A stretch of DNA of 5,178 nucleotides from UBA7960 sp964348755 (lineage in GTDB: Bacteria > Bacteroidota > Bacteroidia > Bacteroidales > UBA7960): contig CAYGDW010000103.1 in assembly GCA_964348755.1 (NCBI GenBank), positions 1 to 5,178 of the forward strand. Reading direction: 5' to 3'. The position numbers and the translations under genes are program-made. This document shows, one piece after another, positions 1 to 5,178 of this stretch; the first letter of the stretch is position 1, and every line of letters starts with the position of its first letter. Under the pieces are notes generated by a model. It was not told the DNA's origin, did no database searches, and worked only from the letters and a program-made list of their open reading frames with translations.

Positions 1-10
1 AAATGAAGGA

Positions 11-36
11 TTGAACCCCGAAGGGGTGACATGATT
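11..36 (+). repeat. Hairpin-bearing REP-like repeat, copy 1
   Basis: This 26-bp unit recurs at 63-88 with one mismatch (G at 13 against A at 65). Its core is a perfect 5-bp inverted repeat, ACCCC at 15-19 and GGGGT at 23-27, around a GAA loop, followed by the conserved tail GACATGATT. A short palindrome with a fixed one-sided tail next to a Y1 transposase gene resembles REP sequences beside RAYT transposases, or the hairpin ends that IS200/IS605 transposases recognise. The repeat and hairpin are seen directly. The link to the transposase is inferred from position. I recall similar CCCCGAAGGGG repeats from other Bacteroidota genomes, but I cannot search here. Confidence 0.75.
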
Positions 37-62
37 ATAGAAATGCATGATTACCAAACCCA

Positions 63-88
63 TTAAACCCCGAAGGGGTGACATGATT
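63..88 (+). repeat. Hairpin-bearing REP-like repeat, copy 2
   Basis: This is the second copy of the unit at 11-36, in the same orientation and 52 bp downstream. The stem is ACCCC at 67-71 and GGGGT at 75-79 with a GAA loop at 72-74. Sequence similarity stops right after the shared GACATGATT tail, so the copies are discrete units and not part of a longer duplication. It ends 24 bp before the chosen transposase start. An upstream ATG at 47 would translate through it, but family conservation begins only after it. A matching copy is not seen on the 3' side of the transposase. Confidence 0.75.
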
Positions 89-112
89 CGAAAACCAATA
101 ACAAATAAAATT

Positions 113-574
113 ATGGCCGGCACATTTTCCCAAATCTACATTCAATATGTTTTTGCCGTTAAAGGCCGAGACAATTTGTTGCAAAAACCATGGCGGGATG
201 AAGTTTTTAAATACATTTCCGGCATTATCAAAGGAAAAAACCAAAAACCAATTATTGTAAATGGGGTTGCTGACCATGTTCACATTTTTGTGGGCTTAAA
301 ACCAACAATGAGCATTGCTGACCTGGTTCGTGACATCAAAAACAATTCTTCAAATTTCATTAATGATCAAAAATTTATAAAAGGTAAATTTGCCTGGCAG
401 GAAGGATACGGAGCTTTCTCCTATGCTCATTCTCAGATTGATAATGTTTTCCAGTACATTGCAAATCAGGAAGGTCATCACCGTAAGAAAACCTTCAGGG
501 AAGAATACCTTGATTTTCTTAAAAAATTTGAAGTTGAATACAGCGAAAAAAATCTGTTTGACTGGTTTGATTAA
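113..574 (+). CDS. tnpA: IS200-like Y1 HUH transposase, intact
   Basis: A 153-residue single-strand DNA transposase of the Transposase_17 (Y1_Tnp) family, which cuts and rejoins DNA through a covalent 5'-phosphotyrosine link. The metal-binding HUH motif is His55-Val-His57 in the segment VADHVHIF. The likely nucleophile is Tyr115 in FQYIANQEGHH, on the C-terminal helix. The conserved segment FAWQEGYGAFSY spans 93-104. Length is normal for the family (about 130-155) and no lesion is seen, so it may be active. ATG 113 was chosen because family similarity starts at MAGTFSQIY. The in-frame ATG 47 would add 22 residues encoded partly by a hairpin repeat. No Shine-Dalgarno sequence precedes the start, as is usual in Bacteroidota. 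The stop lies 10 bp before the sulfatase ATG, so readthrough transcription into the sulfatase operon is likely. The gene is visibly more AT-rich than the sulfatase and maturase, which fits separate origin. Confidence 0.9.
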   Translation: MAGTFSQIYIQYVFAVKGRDNLLQKPWRDEVFKYISGIIKGKNQKPIIVNGVADHVHIFVGLKPTMSIADLVRDIKNNSSNFINDQKFIKGKFAWQEGYGAFSYAHSQIDNVFQYIANQEGHHRKKTFREEYLDFLKKFEVEYSEKNLFDWFD

Positions 575-584
575 ACATATTAAC

Positions 585-2147
585 ATGAAAAAATTTCTTA
601 TTCCCAGTTTGGCCCTGCTAAGCGGAATGGGTTGTAAGCAAGCCCAGGAATCAATTGCAGTGCAGCCCAACATCCTGTTTATTTTTACCGATGATCATTC
701 GTTTCAAACCCTGAGTGCTTATGACAATCGCTACATTGAAACCCCGAACCTGGATCGAATTGCCCGCGATGGGGTGATTTTCACCAACAGCTTTGTTGGC
801 AATTCCATAAGCGCTCCCAGCCGGGCAACCCTGCTTACCGGAATGCACAGCCATGCCAACGGCCAACTAACCAATTCCGAAGTTTTCGACGGTAGTCAGC
901 AAACCTTTTCTAAACTCTTGCAGCAAGTTGGATATCAAACTGCACTGATAGGCAAATGGCATTTGCAAAGCGATCCTACAGGTTTCGATTATTGGAATAT
1001 TTTGCCCGGACAGGGGCATTATTATAATCCCGATTTTATTGAAATGGGAGAACAAACCCGGCACGAAGGCTACGTAACCAACCTGATTACCGACATAAGT
1101 ATTAATTGGCTTGAAGAAATAAGAAAACCCGACCAACCTTTCTTGCTAATGGTGCATCACAAGGCTTCACATCGTTCGTGGATGCCCGATACCACCCACT
1201 TAGACGAGTTTAAAAACCAAACCTTTCCGCTGCCGCCTACCTTTTACGATAACTACCAGGGGCGGATTGCTGCTGCCCAGCAGCAAATGGGCATTCGCAC
1301 CGACGATATGGATTTGGTGTACGACCTGAAAATGGCCGACCTGGAGAACCAAATACAAACCCGGATGAGGCAGTGGTATATTGACGGCGAGTATGGCCGG
1401 ATGACTCCCGGTCAGCGCAAGCGTTGGCATGAACATTATTTGCCAATTATTGAAAAGTTTAAAACTGCCAACCCAACCGGAAACCAGCTTAGCGAATGGA
1501 AGTACCAGCGCTATATGCAGGATTACCTGGCCTGTGTACGCTCTATTGATCAAAATGTGGGGCGACTGCTCGATTACCTTGAAGAAAATGGTCTTCTCGA
1601 AAATACTCTTATCGTTTATACTTCCGATCAGGGTTTTTTTATGGGCGAACACGGCTGGTTCGACAAACGGTTTATGTATGAAGAGTCATTTCGAACTCCA
1701 TTGCTAATTCGTTTGCCTAAGGGATTTGAAAGAAAAGGAAGGATAAACGAACTGGTTCAGAATATTGACCACGCACCCACTTTTCTGGAAATTGCCGGAG
1801 TGGAAGTGCCTGCTGGTTTACATGGCCGCTCGATGCTGCCTCTACTGAAAAATGAGAGTTCCAGAAACTGGCGAAACGACTTGTATTACCATTATTATGA
1901 ATACCCTGCCGTACACTCTGTAAAAAGGCACTTTGGTATTCGTACTGACCGGTATAAACTTATTCGATTTTATTTTGACATAGATGAATGGGAGTTTTAT
2001 GACCTTGAAAAGGATCCACTCGAAATTAACAATGCAATAAATAATCAAGAAAATGCACATATCATTCAAGATTTAAAAGTGCGGCTTCGCAATTTGGCAG
2101 TACATTACAATGACAAAACTGCCCTTGAAATCCTGGATAGAAACTAA
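585..2147 (+). CDS. Exported Ser-type sulfatase lipoprotein, probable GlcNAc-6-O-sulfatase type (S1 family)
   Basis: A 520-residue type I sulfatase that hydrolyses sulfate esters, probably on glycans outside the cytoplasm. Residues 1-17 (MKKFLIPSLALLSGMGC) form a lipoprotein-like signal with Cys17 as the likely lipidated residue, though Gly at -3 makes the lipobox imperfect. The signature SAPSRATLLTG begins at Ser76, the residue to be oxidised to formylglycine, so this is a Ser-type enzyme. Other expected active-site residues are present: metal ligands Asp36-Asp37 and Asp348-Gln349, plus Lys124 and His126 in GKWHL, His196 and Lys361. The C-terminal sulfatase subdomain includes GIRTDRYKLIRFY from residue 451. 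The general sequence, including the long insert around 245-335, recalls Bacteroides S1_11 N-acetylglucosamine-6-sulfatases; this subfamily call is from memory and tentative. ATG 585 was chosen because it starts the signal peptide. The open frame back to 390 merely overlaps the transposase. The maturase follows after 14 bp, in the same probable operon. Confidence 0.93.
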   Translation: MKKFLIPSLALLSGMGCKQAQESIAVQPNILFIFTDDHSFQTLSAYDNRYIETPNLDRIARDGVIFTNSFVGNSISAPSRATLLTGMHSHANGQLTNSEVFDGSQQTFSKLLQQVGYQTALIGKWHLQSDPTGFDYWNILPGQGHYYNPDFIEMGEQTRHEGYVTNLITDISINWLEEIRKPDQPFLLMVHHKASHRSWMPDTTHLDEFKNQTFPLPPTFYDNYQGRIAAAQQQMGIRTDDMDLVYDLKMADLENQIQTRMRQWYIDGEYGRMTPGQRKRWHEHYLPIIEKFKTANPTGNQLSEWKYQRYMQDYLACVRSIDQNVGRLLDYLEENGLLENTLIVYTSDQGFFMGEHGWFDKRFMYEESFRTPLLIRLPKGFERKGRINELVQNIDHAPTFLEIAGVEVPAGLHGRSMLPLLKNESSRNWRNDLYYHYYEYPAVHSVKRHFGIRTDRYKLIRFYFDIDEWEFYDLEKDPLEINNAINNQENAHIIQDLKVRLRNLAVHYNDKTALEILDRN

Positions 2148-2161
2148 GGTTTTGCACACTA

Positions 2162-3517
2162 ATGGAATTTCAGTTTCCGGTTTCGCCCGATGCTTTTCAT
2201 GTTATGCTGAAGCCTGTTGGCCCGGCATGCAACCTTGATTGTACCTATTGTTATTATCTTGATAAGAAGCACCTTTTCCCGGGAAAGACCAGTTACCGAC
2301 TCGACGAAGAACTGCTGGAGAGGTTTATTAAAGATTACATAGGTGCGCAAAATGTGCCGATAGTAACCTTTACCTGGCAAGGAGGCGAGCCTACCATGCC
2401 TGGAGTGGAGTATTACCAAAAAGCCATCGCACTACAAAAAAAATATGCCGGTAGCAAAAAGATTGAGAACACCCTTCAAACAAATGGCTTGATGCTGACC
2501 GATGAGTTTTGCCGTTTTTTCAGCGAAAACAATTTCCTTATCGGGATATCCATTGATGGCCCTGAGGGTTTGCACGACCGCTACCGGCTCGACAGGCTGG
2601 GCCGCCCCACTTGGAATAAGGTAATGCAGGGCATTAAATTGCTGAAAAAGCACCGCGTTGAATTCAACACCCTTTCGGTGGTAAACAGTTATAATGCCAA
2701 ATATCCCCTTGAAGTTTACCGTTTCCTGAAGAGGATTGGCAGCGGATTTATGCAGTTCATTCCTGTGGTTGAAAGAAGGGCTGAAAACGGCAACGAACAT
2801 TCATTAAACCTGGTACACAACGATTTTGAGGGCAGGGCAGAAGTTACCGAATGGTCGGTGCAGCCGGGTCAATACGGCCGTTTTATGAAAACCATTTTCG
2901 ATGAATGGGTCAGAATTGACGTGGGCAGCCATTATGTGCAATTGTTCGATGTTACGCTGGCAAACTGGGTGGGGGTTCTGCCCGGGTTATGCGTCTTTTC
3001 AGAAAAATGCGGCACCGCCGCCGTTATGGAGCACGATGGCAATCTTTACGCCTGCGACCATTATGTTTATAAGGACCACCTGCTGGGAAACATTCGCGAG
3101 CAAACCATTGCTCAAATGATGAGTTCTACAAGGCAAAGCCTATTTGGACAGAACAAGAAAAGCAGGCTCCCAGCTTTCTGCCGCAATTGTGAGGTAAGGT
3201 TTGCCTGCCATGGCGCCTGTCCAAAGCATCGTTTTAATAAAACCCCTTCCGGGGAAAAAGGACTGAATTACCTCTGCGTTGATTACAAAGATTTCTTTGG
3301 CCATGTAAAGCTTTATATGGATTTTATGGTAAAAGAGCTAAAAGCCCGGCGGCCCCCTGCAAATGTTATGCAATGGATTCGCAATATAGAAAACCAACGG
3401 GTTTTACAAACACCTAAAATAGGCCGCAACGCCCTCTGTCCTTGCGGAACCGGAAAGAAAATGAAACATTGCCACCCGGAAGGATTCAATAACTCCGGGT
3501 TAATGAAAAAGCAATAA
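2162..3517 (+). CDS. Anaerobic sulfatase-maturating enzyme (radical SAM/SPASM) with C-terminal SEC-C motif
   Basis: A 451-residue radical SAM enzyme (anSME) that oxidises the active-site Ser or Cys of sulfatases to C-alpha-formylglycine in the cytoplasm before export. The SAM-cluster motif CX3CX2C is Cys23, Cys27, Cys30, followed by GGEP at 74-77 and QTNG. The SPASM region has the eight expected cysteines: 277, 283, 298, 340, 343, 349, 353 and 372. Their spacing closely follows the Clostridium perfringens enzyme as I recall it, and would hold two auxiliary 4Fe-4S clusters. Asp299 in CDHY matches the catalytic aspartate (Asp277 in that enzyme). After the SPASM part there is a SEC-C-type zinc motif at about 421-438, GRNALCPCGTGKKMKHCH, with ligands Cys426, Cys428, Cys437 and His438. 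The tail makes the protein somewhat longer than the roughly 370-415 residues of simple anSMEs. ATG 2162 begins a family-typical N-terminus. The neighbouring Ser-type sulfatase is the obvious client. The gene is intact. Confidence 0.95.
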   Translation: MEFQFPVSPDAFHVMLKPVGPACNLDCTYCYYLDKKHLFPGKTSYRLDEELLERFIKDYIGAQNVPIVTFTWQGGEPTMPGVEYYQKAIALQKKYAGSKKIENTLQTNGLMLTDEFCRFFSENNFLIGISIDGPEGLHDRYRLDRLGRPTWNKVMQGIKLLKKHRVEFNTLSVVNSYNAKYPLEVYRFLKRIGSGFMQFIPVVERRAENGNEHSLNLVHNDFEGRAEVTEWSVQPGQYGRFMKTIFDEWVRIDVGSHYVQLFDVTLANWVGVLPGLCVFSEKCGTAAVMEHDGNLYACDHYVYKDHLLGNIREQTIAQMMSSTRQSLFGQNKKSRLPAFCRNCEVRFACHGACPKHRFNKTPSGEKGLNYLCVDYKDFFGHVKLYMDFMVKELKARRPPANVMQWIRNIENQRVLQTPKIGRNALCPCGTGKKMKHCHPEGFNNSGLMKKQ

Positions 3518-3529
3518 ATAAAACCTCCC

Positions 3530-5106
3530 ATGAAAAAATTCGCCCTGATTTCAATTCCATTCTGCTTTTCTTTACCTATTCCTGTGTGGAGAAAAATGCC
3601 CTGAATGAAAACATTTCCGTCAGTCTGGAGCTGGAACATGTGCCCCTGTTTATTGCCGAAAAAAAAAGGATATTATAAAAATTTACCTTGAAATTAACCA
3701 ATCACTTGGTTCATTGGAGCTTCAAACCATTGAAATGGTTTTTGAAAAAGGTTCGGAGCATAATTTTATTGAATCGGCCGATGTTTTTATCTGGCAAATT
3801 TTAGAAAATGATAGCATTACTAAAAATTTGGTAACCACTTTCAGGAAAGGGAAAAAGCAATTACTAAGTATTGGAAAACATGAATTTTAGCCTGGTGCAT
3901 ATCAACTAAGCGTTGGTTTTAATGTGGCAGAAAAAGCCCTGCTTGCACATAGTTTTTCCATTAAACAAGTTCGGCTTTCATTTGGCAGTAAAGGCAAAAT
4001 AGTCCTGGTACCAGAAACAGAATTTCGGTTCAGGCCTGCCTTGGTTCTGTGTGCAGCGGGTCAGGATTACTGCGATACTTACAGGATTCCCGGAATTATT
4101 ACCACTTCAAATGGTGCTCTGATTGCCGTCTATGACAACCGCTACAACAACAGCAAGCACCTACAGGAACATATTAATATGGGCATGAGCCGAAGCACCG
4201 ATGGCGGCCAGACCTGGAAGCCCATGCGCGTAATCATGGATATGGGCGAGTAAGGTGGCAGGCAACAAAGGTTGAATGGAATTGGTGACCCGGCTATCCT
4301 TTACAACCACACCACCGGCACCATTTGGATGGTCGCCCTTTGGAAGAGCAGCTCTTCGCCCGATAAAATGCTGTGGTGGGCCTCAAAGCCAGGAATGTCA
4401 CCCGAAGAAACAGGACAATTTGTGCTGGTAAAAAGCACCAACGAGGGACAAACCTGGTTGGAACCCATAAATATAACCAAACAAATAATGAAACCTGAGT
4501 GGCAACTACTGCTGGCCGGACCGGGCATGGGCATTACCCTCCACTATGGGATTCTGGTTTTTGCATCTTAATTTAAGGAGGATATTGGCGTTTAGGCGCT
4601 CGATGGTGGTCAATACACTTGTCATTCAACAATTGTTTACAGCAAGGATGGCAGCAAAACCTGGCACGTAGGCACCGGGGCCAAACCCAATACCACTGAG
4701 GCTCAACTGCAGCAACTGCCCGATGGAAGCCTCATGCTCAACATGCGCGATGACCTGAACCGCAGGGTTAAAAGTGAAACCAACGGACGGGCAGTTGCAA
4801 TTACCCGCGATATGGGAAAGACCTTGGAAACATACCCATCGTCAAATTCGGCACTACCCGAACCCAATTGCATGGCCAGCATTATAGCCCAGAATGTGCC
4901 CATGATTGGGGAGGAGAAACAGGTGCTGTTCTTTCCCAATCTCAACGACAAGCATCAGCGCATAAACATGACCATTAAAGCCAGTTTTGATGGCGGAAAC
5001 ACCTGGCTTTGGCTATTCCTGTATGACCATGGTCTATGATCAAACCATTGGCATCGTTTACGAGGGTGTTAAAGAACTATTTTTTCAGAAGATTTCGCTT
5101 AATTAG
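3530..5106 (+). pseudogene. nanH: GH33 sialidase (NanH-like), degraded by multiple frameshifts and stops
   Basis: A former exported exo-alpha-sialidase that would remove terminal sialic acid from glycoconjugates. Joined across its breaks it gives about 525 codons, close to the roughly 540 of Bacteroides NanH. The order is a lipoprotein signal (MKKFALISIPFCF, then TYSC in another frame), the beta-sandwich N-terminal domain of BNR sialidases (to about 4060), then the six-bladed propeller. Catalytic landmarks survive: YRIP with Arg at 4083-4085, Glu in NTTEAQ at 4698-4700, Arg in NMRDD at 4746-4748, Arg in HQRINMT at 4959-4961, and Tyr in GYSC at 5014-5016. Five Asp boxes lie at 4194-4217, 4434-4457, 4641-4664, 4803-4826 and 4983-5006. 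Lesions are a frameshift near 3561-3575, another at the A9 run 3659-3667, TAG 3888, TAA 4251, TAA 4569, TAG 4593, and a frame-changing deletion just after 5006. Its start lies 12 bp after the maturase stop, so it was probably the third operon gene. Substitutions at conserved positions also argue against sequencing error. Confidence 0.93.
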
Positions 5107-5178
5107 TTTTTAAATTATTAATCACTATTGTCCGATAAAGTAAAAAAGGGTAGAAATTTATGCATGAGATTCCTCACT
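5107..5178. other. AT-rich non-coding tail, possible start of a repeat or insertion element
   Basis: These 72 bases follow the last codon of the broken sialidase and hold no gene that can be supported. No strong GC hairpin followed by a T-run is visible, so I cannot call a terminator. An ATG at 5160 opens only six codons before the window ends. The final bases GAGATTCCTCACT (5166-5178) look like the beginning of a dispersed hairpin repeat that I recall from Bacteroidota intergenic regions, whose other arm would read GGAATGAC. The stretch from 5127 (TTGTCCGATAAAG) could instead be an insertion-sequence end. Neither reading can be decided without the sequence to the right. Confidence 0.3.

Larger units (their letters stand above)
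11..574 (+). mobile_element. IS200-like/RAYT-like element with two left-side hairpin repeats; right end not recognised
   Basis: The two hairpin repeats and the transposase gene are grouped here because Y1 HUH transposases act on short single-stranded hairpins close to their own gene. No accessory tnpB gene is present. No matching hairpin or repeat is visible between the transposase stop and the sulfatase start, which are only 10 bp apart, so the right boundary is unknown. It could be a RAYT-type single gene that mobilises repeats, or an IS200 copy whose right end is lost or lies inside the sulfatase gene. The left edge may lie before the window. Confidence 0.45.

Noticed and set aside
11..88. 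CRISPR array
   Set aside because: There are only two units, 26 bp with a spacer-like gap of 26 bp, no further copies and no cas genes. A Y1 transposase gene follows directly.
47..112. N-terminal extension of the transposase from ATG 47
   Set aside because: It would translate through a hairpin repeat, and family similarity begins at MAGTFSQIY (113). The extension reads as repeat-derived sequence.
390..584. Longer sulfatase start overlapping the transposase gene
   Set aside because: The extra 65 residues are a shadow of the transposase in another frame, and the true start gives a lipoprotein signal peptide at 585.
3240..3256. CCCCTTCCGGGG palindrome as another copy of the hairpin repeat
   Set aside because: It lies inside the maturase coding region, encodes ordinary family sequence (TPSGEKG), and lacks the GACATGATT tail of the repeats at the left end.
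3530..3678. Programmed frameshifting to express the sialidase
   Set aside because: Two shifts close together, four further stops and a 3' deletion cannot be explained by programmed shifting. No slippery site with a downstream structure is evident.
3888..4595. Stop-codon reassignment or readthrough of TAA/TAG in the sialidase
   Set aside because: All in-frame stops in the remnant are TAA or TAG, which could hint at recoding. But the intact neighbours end at TAA and have no internal stops, and the remnant also has frameshifts and lost conserved residues.
3924..5039. Separate small genes for the sialidase segments 3924-4253, 4272-4571 and 4734-5039
   Set aside because: All three lie in the same frame and form consecutive parts of one GH33 propeller separated only by stop codons. 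Their GTG, TTG and ATG starts are internal codons.

Overview
The window looks like a piece of a Bacteroidota chromosome. The evidence is the set of protein families, an MKK-type lipoprotein signal peptide, the absence of Shine-Dalgarno sequences before the genes, and moderate-to-low GC. An oxygen-sensitive type of sulfatase maturase suggests an anaerobe or facultative anaerobe. The genus cannot be fixed from the sequence alone.

Layout, all on the + strand. Positions 1-112 hold two near-identical 26-bp repeats, 52 bp apart, each with a small ACCCC/GGGGT hairpin. They lead into an intact IS200-like (Y1, HUH) transposase gene at 113-574. Only 10 bp later begins a Ser-type sulfatase lipoprotein (585-2147). 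After 14 bp comes an anaerobic sulfatase-maturating radical SAM enzyme (2162-3517), which carries an extra C-terminal SEC-C zinc-binding motif. After another 12 bp begins a GH33 sialidase gene (3530-5106). It can be read from signal peptide to last residue but is broken by at least three frameshifts and four in-frame stop codons, so it is a pseudogene. The last 72 bp are AT-rich and non-coding as far as can be seen. They may contain the beginning of a further repeat or of an insertion sequence.

How the genes fit together: the maturase would convert Ser76 of the sulfatase to formylglycine in the cytoplasm. The sulfatase would then be exported and lipid-anchored, where it removes sulfate, probably from an amino sugar such as 6-sulfated GlcNAc. 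The sialidase would have removed terminal sialic acid from the same sort of host or mucin-type glycans. With the sialidase dead, the locus is a reduced glycan-desulfation operon. The tight spacing suggests one transcript, and any promoter must lie inside or upstream of the transposase element.

I see no clearly new multi-gene system here. The points most worth following are the multiply broken sialidase, the SEC-C tail on the maturase, and the hairpin-repeat/transposase unit set directly against the operon.
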